From CAYMUL01 sp964393605 (GTDB lineage: Bacteria; Bacteroidota; Ignavibacteria; Ignavibacteriales; Ignavibacteriaceae), in assembly GCA_964393605.1 (NCBI GenBank), contig CAYMUL010000009.1, positions 1 through 64,000 of the forward strand: a DNA stretch of 64,000 nucleotides, in the 5' to 3' direction. The notes under the pieces are model-generated. The model did not search any database. It saw nothing but the letters and a program-made list of their open reading frames with translations, and was not told where the DNA came from. Below, one piece after another: positions 1-8,221 of the stretch. How positions within the stretch are numbered: position 1 is the stretch's first letter; every line of letters starts with the position of its first letter. Position numbers and translations under genes: made by a program.

Positions 1-337
1 CATCAGGGGAAAAATTTCCTTGATTTGGAAGGACGAAAGAATCATCTGTAATTAAGACTGTATCTCCCGTTTCTGACACTACCTTCGCTGCAATCACTGG
101 GCCAAATTCGAATAAATACCCAAGATCTTTCCAGACAAAATCTGCGATGTTGACCAAGTAGTTTGGTTTGCAAATAGAACTATAATTGAATAACACAGTT
201 TTAATTTTATTTGAATTTAAGATAACTTCTTTCCTTTCGTTTTGGTCTCCTTCAATTATATTTTGGGAAAAAACTACACTACTGATCCAAACGAATAGCA
301 AAATTATTTTTTTTAGAGAAAATAAATTGTTCTGCAT
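1..337 (-). CDS. Secreted protein, N-terminal part (runs off the left edge)
   Basis: An open frame of 112 codons starts at ATG 337-335, preceded by GAGG seven bases upstream, and continues past base 1. The start is a signal peptide (MQNNLFSLKKIILLFVWISS, cleavage near VFSQ). The following stretch (residues about 40-85, including NKIKTVLFNYSSIC and FEFGPVIAAKV) resembles the conserved N-terminus of large exported proteins that I associate with Ignavibacteria-type genomes, many of which end in a T9SS sorting domain. That end is outside the window, so the function is unknown. It lies 45 bases downstream of a BNR-repeat T9SS protein on the same strand and is probably co-transcribed with it. Confidence 0.7.
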   Translation of the reverse strand, partial: MQNNLFSLKKIILLFVWISSVVFSQNIIEGDQNERKEVILNSNKIKTVLFNYSSICKPNYLVNIADFVWKDLGYLFEFGPVIAAKVVSETGDTVLITDDSFVLPNQGNFSPD

Positions 338-382
338 TTTTTTACCTCATTATTTTATGTTGATTTTTTTGAATTGATTATC

Positions 383-2632
383 TCACCTTACGTAAATCAT
401 CTTTTTCGTTTGCACAAACTCGCCGGCTTGAAGTTTGTAAAAGTAAATCCCGCTTGGCAATTGATAATTAATAATTAATAATTTATAATTGTGGAAGCCC
501 GCTTCTTTCCATTCATTATCTATCAATGTTGCAACTTCTTTTCCAAGTACATCATAAATTTTTAATACAACATTGCTGGATGCTGAAAGCTGGTAACTGA
601 TTACTGTAGAGGGATTGAATGGATTGGGATAGTTTTGGTACAGATCAAAATTATTAACTCCATCTGTTGTAAAATCTTTGTTAGGCGGGGAACCTGGTGG
701 TTGTATTGGATACACTATTAACATTGCCTCTGAAATAACAAATAAATCGCCTCTTGCATTAAATTTCATTTCGTCTATACCACTAAAAGGTTCACTAAGA
801 TTTTGATCTACCCATGAAGAACCACTATTTAATGTTTTCTTAAAAAAATATCCGTCTGATACTAATCCCATTAGTGAATCAAAAAATGCAAATGTTGAGT
901 ATCTCTCATAAGGATTGTTTTTAGAAAGAACAACATCCCAATTTTTTCCGGCGTTTGTGGTTTTAAATAACTTATTGGATTCTAACGCATATCCAGTTCT
1001 TTCGTTAAGCATTTGAATTTCGCGTAACTCATAATCTGTATCTTGAATATGCCAGGAAAGACCATAATCTGTAGTATTATAAAATAGACCCCTCCTTTGA
1101 GGAGGATCATTATAAAATCCCACACCAACAATCGCTCCAGTCTTTGCAAACTGGTTCTCATTTAACCATACGTTTTCTATTACAGGACCACGTATCCATG
1201 TGCTTCCACCATCAGTTGATGATAGTAAATTTCTTGCTGCCTTCAGAGTGAATATATCTTTACTAAAGACGGCTAAAGCCTGTAATCCGCTATCTATCGG
1301 AACAAATAATTGTTGCCAAGTATTCCCAAAATCTGTGGACTTAAACAGTTCAGTTTGGCTTACAATCATATAAATTACGCCTTCTGCTACACCAACAAGC
1401 CAGATATAACCCATACTCTCAGGAAGTGATTTTTGATGCCAGGTAGTTCCCCCATCAAAACTAATAATATATGGTTTTTTACTCCATTTGAGCCAGGCAA
1501 CTGCCATTTGTTCAGATTCACTCTTTGGTTTTACATCAAAAACAATTTGATTTACTCGAACATCTGTTTCAGAAGTTATTTTAAGGTAGGACTCCCCTTT
1601 ATCGATAGATTTAAAGATTCCGTTAACCATAAACAGATAGATAGCATCATTTAAAAATGAATAAATTGCATTATAGAAAATCGTATTGCTCTGAGGTTCG
1701 GGAAACGGGTTAGTAAGGTGCCATGAATTACCAATATCAGTAGTTTTCCGATGAATAAGATTGCCTTGGTTGATAGATCCTGAACTGCCAAAAACTATCC
1801 ATGTATCATCATTAATCGAGAGAATATTTTTGTAACTCTCATCTGTAAATGTAGTAGTAGTCCAAGTAACACCCATGTCGGTAGTTTTTTGAATGAAGCC
1901 TTCTGGAGAACTAACATTTTGTTTAAAGATGTAACCTACAGCAAAACCAATTCCTGAAGAATTCATTCGGAAATCTTTGTAAGCGACAAGATTTGTACTA
2001 TCAGAAACTAATCCTGTATTGACTTTACTCCAGCTATATCCACCATTTGAACTATACCACATTGTTCCTTTGTTACCGCTATAGTGCGCACGGGTTAATA
2101 TCCAGAGTTGATTTTCATTTAATGCAAACATTTTTGAAAATACACCCGTCTGAAAAAAGGGACCTCCAAGACTTGACCAACTTGCACCAGCATTATTAGT
2201 GATATAAAATCCTCCTTCACCTAGTTTCCATCCTCGAAGATTATTGCCAAAAGTAACGAGATGTTTATTTGAGAAGGGGCTTACAGTTCTAATCCAACTT
2301 TTGCCACCATTTGTAGTCCTGAATTCCCCATGGTGAATATCGGTTATGTATCCTACAAGTGAATCTGCAAAAGCAACTCCTTGATTAGCAAATTCATCTA
2401 TGCCAACATTTTCAACAGCTGTATATGGCGGGAGGATTTCAAACTTTTCTGTTTGAATATCTAATTTGATTATTGAATTGTGCTCACACCAGAAGTAGAT
2501 TTTACCTTCGACCTGAACTGAGGAGAAGACTTTTTTGTACGGTGGATTAGGCGCTATCCATTTCCAATTAGATTGAGCAAAAACAAAAATTGATTGTGTT
2601 TGCATAAGTGCAAGTAATATTATCGTTTTCAC
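383..2632 (-). CDS. Secreted BNR/Asp-box beta-propeller protein with T9SS sorting domain
   Basis: This is a 749-residue exported protein. The start is GTG at 2632, chosen because AAGGAGG lies eight bases upstream and a signal peptide follows (ending near FVFAQS). The body carries many Asp-box/BNR-type repeats (TTNGGKSW, TNNAGASW, SSNGGYSW, FDGGTTW, STDFGNTW, TTNAGKNW), the signature of a Ycf48/sortilin-like beta-propeller. The last 89 residues, from about 661, form a T9SS type A sorting domain (YQNYPNPFNPST, IYDVLGKEVATL, GIYFYKL, final KKMIYVR). It should be exported to the surface by T9SS; its ligand is unknown. The sorting domain contains an AT-rich repeat-derived segment (positions 458-491, encoding NYKLLIINYQL). 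Two bases separate it from the upstream lipoprotein gene, so an operon is likely. Confidence 0.88.
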   Translation of the reverse strand: MKTIILLALMQTQSIFVFAQSNWKWIAPNPPYKKVFSSVQVEGKIYFWCEHNSIIKLDIQTEKFEILPPYTAVENVGIDEFANQGVAFADSLVGYITDIHHGEFRTTNGGKSWIRTVSPFSNKHLVTFGNNLRGWKLGEGGFYITNNAGASWSSLGGPFFQTGVFSKMFALNENQLWILTRAHYSGNKGTMWYSSNGGYSWSKVNTGLVSDSTNLVAYKDFRMNSSGIGFAVGYIFKQNVSSPEGFIQKTTDMGVTWTTTTFTDESYKNILSINDDTWIVFGSSGSINQGNLIHRKTTDIGNSWHLTNPFPEPQSNTIFYNAIYSFLNDAIYLFMVNGIFKSIDKGESYLKITSETDVRVNQIVFDVKPKSESEQMAVAWLKWSKKPYIISFDGGTTWHQKSLPESMGYIWLVGVAEGVIYMIVSQTELFKSTDFGNTWQQLFVPIDSGLQALAVFSKDIFTLKAARNLLSSTDGGSTWIRGPVIENVWLNENQFAKTGAIVGVGFYNDPPQRRGLFYNTTDYGLSWHIQDTDYELREIQMLNERTGYALESNKLFKTTNAGKNWDVVLSKNNPYERYSTFAFFDSLMGLVSDGYFFKKTLNSGSSWVDQNLSEPFSGIDEMKFNARGDLFVISEAMLIVYPIQPPGSPPNKDFTTDGVNNFDLYQNYPNPFNPSTVISYQLSASSNVVLKIYDVLGKEVATLIDNEWKEAGFHNYKLLIINYQLPSGIYFYKLQAGEFVQTKKMIYVR
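458..491. repeat. AT-rich repeat inside a T9SS sorting domain
   Basis: A run built from alternating TTAATTA/ATAATTA words with CAATT and AATTG ends lies in frame within the sorting domain of the gene at 383-2632. It encodes NYKLLIINYQL in the loop before the last beta-strand. Similar AT-rich runs occur between genes at about 23190-23300 and 35226-35262, which points to an interspersed repeat family rather than native coding sequence. Confidence 0.5.
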
Positions 2633-2634
2633 GT

Positions 2635-3402
2635 TTATTCCTCCTTCCTTAAAACAACATCTCTACTTAGCAATAAATCAGGATATAAATCAACTTGAAT
2701 TATTTCGGGCAAATAACCTTCTTTCTTAAACAGCAGATAAATTTTGTTTGTAATTTCTAAAGACAAGATATTATTCCCATCAATGGTGGAAAATATTGTA
2801 TCCCCAATAGATGCATTCTTATATTCAAATGAATAAATGCCTTGATCATTACTCGTTGTGTTAGGTTTACTCAAGACACTCAAAATAGTTAGCTTTTTAC
2901 TCGCCTCATATTTTGGGATACCATTTTTTAATGCTCTGAATTTTACTAAATAGCAGCTATTTACAAGATTGTTTGAACTAACAAAATGATCAAAATAGTG
3001 TTGATAAAAACCATATACATAAAATCCTGCAATAGTGTACACCGTAACACCAGAAGCTAAATCCGTAAATGTTAGCTCAATATCCATATCTTCGGCAATT
3101 GAGAATCTAAAAAACAAAGAATCAGAAACAGGGTTTGGGAAATTCTGGTAAAAATTAAATCCGAATGAATCCACACTAGAAGTTGCATTCGTTAATGGGG
3201 GAGAGTAGTGTGGCACATAATTATAATTAAATAAATAATGCACGCTTACATTGCTGATTGGTTTACCGGTAATATCCAGAACTTTACCATTTACACCCAG
3301 AGTTGGTATTACGGGATTATTTACACCTGCCTCATCACATGAATAAATTAGAAAAATTATTAAAAGAAAAAGTAAAATTTCGCTTACAATTATTTTTTTC
3401 AT
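2635..3402 (-). CDS. Lipoprotein with carboxypeptidase-regulatory-like domain
   Basis: This 255-residue protein begins with a lipoprotein signal (MKKIIVSEILLFLLIIFLIYSC, lipobox cysteine near residue 22) and has a GAGGAG ribosome site at the right distance. Residues about 35-60 (LGVNGKVLDITGKPISNVSVHY) match the start of a CarboxypepD_reg-like/Ig-like fold. The central part (YQNFPNPVSDSLFFRFSI, then a strand pattern like VTVYTIAG) resembles a T9SS sorting domain placed in mid-protein, so an internal duplication or relic is possible. The C-terminus returns to the regulatory-like fold (LFKKEGYLPEIIQVDL). It is co-directional with two T9SS cargo genes, 7 bases from one and 2 from the other. Specific function unknown. 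Confidence 0.7.
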   Translation of the reverse strand: MKKIIVSEILLFLLIIFLIYSCDEAGVNNPVIPTLGVNGKVLDITGKPISNVSVHYLFNYNYVPHYSPPLTNATSSVDSFGFNFYQNFPNPVSDSLFFRFSIAEDMDIELTFTDLASGVTVYTIAGFYVYGFYQHYFDHFVSSNNLVNSCYLVKFRALKNGIPKYEASKKLTILSVLSKPNTTSNDQGIYSFEYKNASIGDTIFSTIDGNNILSLEITNKIYLLFKKEGYLPEIIQVDLYPDLLLSRDVVLRKEE

Positions 3403-3409
3403 GATCTCC

Positions 3410-5302
3410 TCATTTGATTAACAACATTTTTCTTTTTTGTCTAAATTGATTTACATGCAATTCATAGAAGTAGACTCCGCTTGGTAAAGACGAGGCATGC
3501 TTCGTCTCTACACCTGGAAATTCAACTTCATACTCGCCTGCAGATTTTTCTTCATTAACAAGAGTTGCAACTTCACGTCCGAGTATATCGAAGACTTTTA
3601 AGGTTACCCTCACCCGTCCTTCGGACACCCTCTCCCAAAGGGAGAGGGATGGTATTGTGAATTTTATTTTAGTGGAGGGATTGAACGGGTTGGGGTAGTT
3701 TTGGGAGAGGGAAAATTCAAGTGGAAATTTGTTTTCATCTTTGACGGCAACAAGCGTTGTATCGCCATGCACAACTCCATCAATCACTGCGCCTTTTAAC
3801 TCCCACCGATACCCACCAAATTCACAAAAAGATTGTTCAACAATTCCGATGCCTTTTCCAAGCGACATGCTTGGCGTCATGTAGAAAGAATAATGCTTCA
3901 CCGAAAAAGAAGTATCGCCCAAAATAATCATAGTTGTCGAATCGCATCTCCCCATTGGAATTTCCAAAGTAGTGCCGTAAATAAACTCACCCGGTTCAGC
4001 TAAAAGGTCGGTGATAAAATATTCTTGAGAACCGTTGTCAGTTTCCCAAACATACCCGGTTAAAGAATCTATTCTGAGGTATTTTGAAAATCCCAAAACG
4101 TAGTCGTCAAATTCAAAATATTTTTTTCCGTTAAGAATTGTCTCGCCGATAATTTTTCGAGAGATAACTGAGTGTCCCATAATCCAATAACAATTTTCAT
4201 GAAGGTACAAATTGTCGAACACCCACTTATTGCCAATCTTTAACGGTAATAAAGAGGCGGCTTCTATGGGCAAAGGTAAATTCTTTATTGTTGTCAGCGT
4301 TCCATTTTCGATTTTGTAAATAGCAAATTTTGTTGCTGTATAAACAATGTTGCTTCCCCCTTTCTGATGCACACCGATCAACTTTCGCGGAAGTATTTTC
4401 AGAAGCGTAAAAGTTGAACCATAATCCGTTGACACAAATATTTTTCTTCCCGTTGCTAAAATTATTTTTCCGCTTTGGAGTTTATCGATCGAAAAATAAA
4501 TAGGTTCATCGGAAGAATATTTTACATCCCAACTAAATTGATTTCCTTTATTGTCGGAGACAATGAGATGATAAAATCCGCCCCTCTTGGTAGTTCTGTA
4601 AATATAATTAGCGTTATTATCAAACTCGAAAGCCATTGTAACATCTGTGGAATTCGTATCGACGAGCGAAACAGTTGTGGCGTTGTCTGAAGATTTATAA
4701 ATTCTCCCTAAATTATCGGTGAGAAAAATCGTATTAGAATCATACGGCGCGAAAGAAACAAAATTGTAATTAGTAACTGAAGTGGGACTCCAGTTCCAAC
4801 CGCCGTCGCTACTTTTCATAATCGCCTGCATAGTATTGACATAAACAAGACTATCGTTGTAAGGAGAAATATAAATTCCGTCAACATCGAAAGATGGAAT
4901 TATTATAGGATAGTAATCATATCTTCCGACAAGTGCTTGAGGAGAAATTTTTTCGGTATTAAAAAAACTTGAGCCCACACCGCAGTAAATATATTTGGAA
5001 GGATTCCTGTTCCAGAATTTATATCCTTTTAAAGTAAAGGAACTACCTCCCATCATCGGATAAAAGTAGGAATAGTCTTTTATAAAGAAAGTATCTATTT
5101 GCGTTGAAGGAATGAAATGATAGAGGGAATTATCGCTGACGTAGCTTACTCCTCCCTGTTCATAGCTGTATAGCCGATAAAAAAGATGAGTAACACCGCT
5201 GCTATCCTCCATTCCCATCATCTCGCTGAATTGCGGTGAGATTTTATTTTGTGCCGAAGCAATCGTGATTAAAAAAAACGATGCTAAAAATATTTTTTTC
5301 AT
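3410..5302 (-). CDS. Secreted BNR-repeat protein with T9SS sorting domain
   Basis: I place the start at the second ATG (5302), giving 630 residues, because GGGAGA lies just upstream of it and the signal peptide then begins MKKIFLASFFLITIASA. The N-terminal half has Asp-box-like motifs (SSDGGWNWS, STDYGSTF), suggesting a beta-propeller. The middle contains LPLKIGNKWVFDNLY, the opening of a domain often seen in exported proteins of this group. The last 102 residues are a T9SS sorting domain (SQNYPNPFNPST ... VFDILGREVATLVNEE ... SGVYFYEL ... KKMLLIK-like end). That domain has been lengthened by two palindromic repeats translated in frame (3488-3507 and 3606-3649). It is the first gene of the downstream lipoprotein/BNR operon. 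Ligand unknown. Confidence 0.86.
   Translation of the reverse strand: MKKIFLASFFLITIASAQNKISPQFSEMMGMEDSSGVTHLFYRLYSYEQGGVSYVSDNSLYHFIPSTQIDTFFIKDYSYFYPMMGGSSFTLKGYKFWNRNPSKYIYCGVGSSFFNTEKISPQALVGRYDYYPIIIPSFDVDGIYISPYNDSLVYVNTMQAIMKSSDGGWNWSPTSVTNYNFVSFAPYDSNTIFLTDNLGRIYKSSDNATTVSLVDTNSTDVTMAFEFDNNANYIYRTTKRGGFYHLIVSDNKGNQFSWDVKYSSDEPIYFSIDKLQSGKIILATGRKIFVSTDYGSTFTLLKILPRKLIGVHQKGGSNIVYTATKFAIYKIENGTLTTIKNLPLPIEAASLLPLKIGNKWVFDNLYLHENCYWIMGHSVISRKIIGETILNGKKYFEFDDYVLGFSKYLRIDSLTGYVWETDNGSQEYFITDLLAEPGEFIYGTTLEIPMGRCDSTTMIILGDTSFSVKHYSFYMTPSMSLGKGIGIVEQSFCEFGGYRWELKGAVIDGVVHGDTTLVAVKDENKFPLEFSLSQNYPNPFNPSTKIKFTIPSLSLWERVSEGRVRVTLKVFDILGREVATLVNEEKSAGEYEVEFPGVETKHASSLPSGVYFYELHVNQFRQKRKMLLIK
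3488..3507. repeat. 20-bp palindrome inside a sorting domain
   Basis: The plus strand reads AGACGAGGCATGCTTCGTCT, which equals its own reverse complement except for one G-T position pair. It is translated in frame on the minus strand as part of ETKHASS, in a loop of the T9SS sorting domain. A second, unrelated palindromic element lies about 100 bases away in the same domain. Confidence 0.6.
3606..3649. repeat. Double-hairpin repeat inside a sorting domain
   Basis: The element holds GTCC-TTC-GGAC (3616-3626) and a perfect 9-bp stem, CCCTCTCCC and its complement around AAA (3628-3648). It is far more GC-rich than its surroundings. On the minus strand it is read in frame as SLSLWERVSEGRVRV between KIKFTIP and TLKVFDILG. 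Neighbouring sorting domains normally run directly from one to the other, so this looks like an insertion. From memory, this motif is a widely dispersed bacterial repeat. Confidence 0.7.
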
Positions 5303-5360
5303 TTTATCTCCCATAAAGATTTTTTGACGAATTAACTGTAAATCATTTTCTCCGAAATGG

Positions 5361-5531
5361 TTAAATGAACAAAATGAGTGAAGTTAAGTTGAACCCGCAT
5401 GAATAAAGACTGAAGCGGGGATCGACCGCCGGCAGTTGAGTAATTCCGCCGAAACTGTGAGATGCCAAATATGCATCGCTCTGGCTTAATGCCGTAAAAC
5501 TATTCGCCGCGATTAAAAAAATATCTTTCAT
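5361..5531 (-). CDS. Possible small exported peptide or gene remnant
   Basis: A 56-residue frame starts at ATG 5531-5529 with AAAGGA nine bases upstream. It begins MKDIFLIAANSFTALSQSDA and then has LASHSFGGITQLPAVDP. It looks like a signal sequence followed by the N-terminus of a secreted protein, then ends abruptly. It may be the head of a degraded exported-protein gene, or a chance frame. The rest of the 5303-5744 interval shows no other gene. Confidence 0.25.
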   Translation of the reverse strand: MKDIFLIAANSFTALSQSDAYLASHSFGGITQLPAVDPRFSLYSCGFNLTSLILFI

Positions 5532-5713
5532 CGCAAAAGTCCTTTCCCGTTTTATTTTACACAACCAAATTGCCGCCGAATATTTTGAAGATTGTACTTC
5601 ACGAAGTATTAGCAATTTGTTGTTTTCAATTTAGGCGATTTACTATTTAAAATCAAACTAACTCGCTTCCCCGAATCAATGAATTTTTTTAATTAAATGA
5701 AAATCAAACAAGT

Positions 5714-5721
5714 TATCTTTA
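5714..5721 (+). promoter_or_regulatory. Candidate -7 promoter box (TATCTTTA)
   Basis: TATCTTTA lies 24 bases before the serine hydrolase start. The same octamer sits upstream of the genes at 24280 and 57942. It resembles the TAnnTTTG -7 box of Bacteroidota with a changed last base. No clear -33 box is visible, so this is tentative. Confidence 0.3.
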
Positions 5722-5744
5722 CGAAAAAATTATAAATAATTTGA

Positions 5745-6812
5745 ATGAAAAAATATTTTATCATCCCTTTAATTCTCGCAAAAATTATGAACGCACAAAT
5801 CGGCGAACTTGATTCATTACTACTCCCTTACGCTGACGGAGACAAACCGGGAATTGCACTCGCCGTTCTGCACAACGGCGAAAGGATTTTCGAAAGATAT
5901 TCCGGGTTGCAAAATGTTGAAGAAAAAATTCCAATTTCCTCCGCGACAAATTTCAGGTTAGCTTCTGTTACAAAAGCATTCACTGCCGCGTGTGCGCTCA
6001 GATTGATTGAAGCCGGCAAACTCAAATTCACTTCAACTTTGAAAGAACTTTTTCCGGATTTCGCTTCTATCGGAAATGTTATTACTGTCGAGATGCTTCT
6101 CAATCATACTTCGGGATTGATAGACTACGAATCTCTAATGCCCGACACGCAAACAGTTCAAATTCACGACGATGAAATTTTAAAGATGATGAAGAAAGTT
6201 GATTCAACGTATTTCCAACCGGGAACAGATTATAGTTATAGCAACACCGGTTATGCTTTACTTTCACAGATTGTTGAGCTACTCACAGGAAAAAGTTTTA
6301 TAATTTATTTAGAAGAAAATATTTTCACTCCCCTTGAAATGAAAAATAGTTTGGCGTTTCGCGAAGGCGTCAATATTGTTCCCAATCGCGCTTACGGCTA
6401 CTCACGGGTTGATTCTATTAATTTTAAAAGAGACGATCAAAGTTCAACGAGTGCAGTGCTTGGCGATGGCGGAATTTATTCTTCGATTAACGATATGATT
6501 AAATGGGAAGCATCTTTTTCCACTGATAAAATTCTTCCGGCTTCGATTAGAAAAATGGCAACGAATAAAACAAAACTCACCGACGGAACTGAAATTGATT
6601 ATGGTTTCGGTTGGTACAATAAAATTTATAACAACTATGAAACGATTTATCACACCGGCGGAACAAGAGGATTTAGAAATATTTTGTTTCGCGTCCCTTC
6701 GGAAAATTTTGTGATAATAATTTTTATAAATAGAGATGAGGGAGATACGCTTTGGCTTGCACAAAGGATTTTTGATTACTACTCGAAGAAAATTAATCTC
6801 TTTAAAAAATAA
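5745..6812 (+). CDS. Serine hydrolase, class C beta-lactamase family
   Basis: This 355-residue protein has the three motifs of the beta-lactamase/DD-peptidase (class C, peptidase S12) fold: SVTK at residues 74-77 (nucleophile Ser74, general base Lys77), YSN at 165-167 and HTGG at 303-306 (the KTG equivalent). A signal peptide (MKKYFIIPLILAKIMNA) places it in the periplasm. Members include esterases, D-aminopeptidases and PBP4*-like enzymes as well as AmpC, so the substrate cannot be told from sequence. It has its own upstream region and overlaps the convergent PAP2 gene by 11 bases at the 3' end. Confidence 0.9.
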   Translation: MKKYFIIPLILAKIMNAQIGELDSLLLPYADGDKPGIALAVLHNGERIFERYSGLQNVEEKIPISSATNFRLASVTKAFTAACALRLIEAGKLKFTSTLKELFPDFASIGNVITVEMLLNHTSGLIDYESLMPDTQTVQIHDDEILKMMKKVDSTYFQPGTDYSYSNTGYALLSQIVELLTGKSFIIYLEENIFTPLEMKNSLAFREGVNIVPNRAYGYSRVDSINFKRDDQSSTSAVLGDGGIYSSINDMIKWEASFSTDKILPASIRKMATNKTKLTDGTEIDYGFGWYNKIYNNYETIYHTGGTRGFRNILFRVPSENFVIIIFINRDEGDTLWLAQRIFDYYSKKINLFKK

Positions 6813-7557
6813 TCGTTACAGAAAATAGTTCTCTCGTGGGATGAATTTGATTTGGCGAATTGAAATCCGAAACAGCAAATTGATTCGCAACAAAATCTCC
6901 AATGAAATATCCGAGCAAAGAACCGGCAACCACATCTGAAAACCAGTGCGCATCGTTATAAACACGCGAAGCAGTAACCAATCCCGCAGAAGAATAAAAA
7001 AGAATTTTCAAGAAGTTGCTATTTGTATTGCGGGCAAGTATTGTTGAAACACTCCACGACCATGATGAATGCCCGGACGGAAAAGAAGTTGTATTCCACT
7101 TAAAAGCCACGGGATCGAAATGCATATTTCCGTTTTCTGCTTGAGGTCTGTTGCGACCGATAAGAGTTTTAAAGATTGATGTTACTAATCCGTTATATAA
7201 AGAAACCGTAATCATTTGCAAACCGAGATTCTTCGCATAATTATTTTTTGTTGCAACTCCATAAACGTAAGTGCCTAAAACCGGAATGAGCGTGTAAGTA
7301 TCGCCGTAATACTTATCGATTCCAAAAATCGTTTTACCAAAATCCGTTTGATTTTTTTTTGCAAAATCTCGCAAAGATTCATCCACAAAAGTTGATAACA
7401 CTATTATTGAAGCGGCGGCGGATAGATTTAAATAATCTTCTGAAGTATAGTTTGAAAAACTTTGGGAAAGATTTTCACCCGTTGTAAAAATAAACTTCGC
7501 TTCGCTTTGCGGATAAACAAATACTACCGCGCTCAAGTAAATAATTAAAAATTTCAT
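6802..7557 (-). CDS. PAP2 family phosphatase
   Basis: This 251-residue membrane protein has the three-part acid phosphatase signature: KTLIGRNRP, then PSGHSSWSW, then SRVYNDAHWFSD with the catalytic histidine. The family dephosphorylates phosphatidic acid, undecaprenyl pyrophosphate or related lipid phosphates at the membrane. The N-terminus (MKFLIIYLSAVVFVYPQ) looks like a signal peptide, and hydrophobic segments around the motifs fit a multi-pass protein. The three motifs are complete, so it should be active; the lipid substrate is not predictable. Convergent with the serine hydrolase gene, whose last 11 bases it overlaps. Confidence 0.9.
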   Translation of the reverse strand: MKFLIIYLSAVVFVYPQSEAKFIFTTGENLSQSFSNYTSEDYLNLSAAASIIVLSTFVDESLRDFAKKNQTDFGKTIFGIDKYYGDTYTLIPVLGTYVYGVATKNNYAKNLGLQMITVSLYNGLVTSIFKTLIGRNRPQAENGNMHFDPVAFKWNTTSFPSGHSSWSWSVSTILARNTNSNFLKILFYSSAGLVTASRVYNDAHWFSDVVAGSLLGYFIGDFVANQFAVSDFNSPNQIHPTRELFSVTIIF

Positions 7558-7614
7558 GTGGCAAATTTAGAGAAGAATTTTTTCTTCAATTAAGTTTTTC
7601 TTCGGGCAAAAATT

Positions 7615-7659
7615 TATTGACGCGATTTAAGTTTCTTAAATTTTTCTCTTGCGTCAATA
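7615..7659. promoter_or_regulatory. Nested inverted repeats upstream of marR
   Basis: Perfect 9-bp arms TATTGACGC (7615-7623) and GCGTCAATA (7651-7659) enclose a second dyad, ATTTAAG-TTT-CTTAAAT (7625-7641). They lie 50-90 bases before the MarR start. MarR proteins usually bind dyads near their own promoters, so an operator is a reasonable guess. The divergent PAP2 gene could also be controlled here. Confidence 0.35.
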
Positions 7660-7673
7660 TTCTCAAAGTAGTT

Positions 7674-7687
7674 ATTTTAAGTTTGAA
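7674..7687 (+). promoter_or_regulatory. Promoter or operator box shared by marR and pirin
   Basis: ATTTTAAGTTTGAA lies 20 bases before the marR start. The identical 14-mer is found 32 bases before the pirin gene. It contains TAAGTTTG, an exact match to the Bacteroidota -7 consensus TAnnTTTG, so it is either a promoter box or a binding site shared by the two genes. Confidence 0.4.
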
Positions 7688-7707
7688 ATAATTAAGATTT
7701 AATTAAA

Positions 7708-8157
7708 ATGAAAACAACGAATAAATACGGAAAGAAAATATCGCTCGCCCTTTCGCTTTGGGTGAAACTTGCGCGCTGTTTCAACACGGTCAGCAAAGCA
7801 TCTTTCGATGATATAAAAAGTTACAACCTCACCGGACCGCAATTTGCCGCGCTCGAAACACTCGGGCATCTTGGACCGATGACAATCGGAAAGCTGAGCA
7901 AAAAGCAACTCGTTACCGGCGGAAATATGACGCTCGTTATCGATAATCTCGAAAAAGAAAATTTAGTCGAGCGCGTTTTCGATAAATCCGATCGACGCTC
8001 CATCACCGTTAAACTTACACAAAAGGGAGAAAAACTTTTCAATACTATTTTTATCAAGCATGCCAAAAAGATGGAAGAAGTTATGAACGTGCTGACTGAG
8101 GCGGAACAAATAGAACTCGGCAACCTTCTCCGCAAACTCGGCATGCAAAGCAAATAG
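7708..8157 (+). CDS. MarR family transcriptional regulator
   Basis: This 149-residue protein has the MarR winged-helix layout: an N-terminal dimerisation helix, helix-turn-helix around LGHLGPMTIGKLSKKQLVTG (residues about 50-70), and a wing with the conserved DKSDRRS turn followed by VKLTQKGEKLF. Such proteins are dimeric repressors released by small ligands or oxidants. The pirin gene follows 64 bases downstream on the same strand and shares a 14-bp upstream box. The likely regulon is therefore itself plus pirin, as in other MarR-pirin pairs. The effector is unknown. Confidence 0.9.
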   Translation: MKTTNKYGKKISLALSLWVKLARCFNTVSKASFDDIKSYNLTGPQFAALETLGHLGPMTIGKLSKKQLVTGGNMTLVIDNLEKENLVERVFDKSDRRSITVKLTQKGEKLFNTIFIKHAKKMEEVMNVLTEAEQIELGNLLRKLGMQSK

Positions 8158-8175
8158 TAATTTTTTTTGATTAAT

Positions 8176-8189
8176 ATTTTAAGTTTGAA
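8176..8189 (+). promoter_or_regulatory. Second copy of the marR/pirin box
   Basis: The 14-mer ATTTTAAGTTTGAA recurs here, 32 bases before the pirin start, and similarity extends downstream (AATTATTGAAGATT versus AATAATTAAGATTT at marR). It indicates that the pirin gene has its own promoter or operator. Confidence 0.4.
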
Positions 8190-8221
8190 TTATTGAAGAT
8201 TAATAGAAAGAAGAAAACATC

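Noticed and set aside
186..377. Plus-strand frame opposite the secreted-protein start
   Set aside because: It is antisense to a frame with a signal peptide and ribosome site, and its composition (runs of F and I) is that of translated AT-rich DNA.
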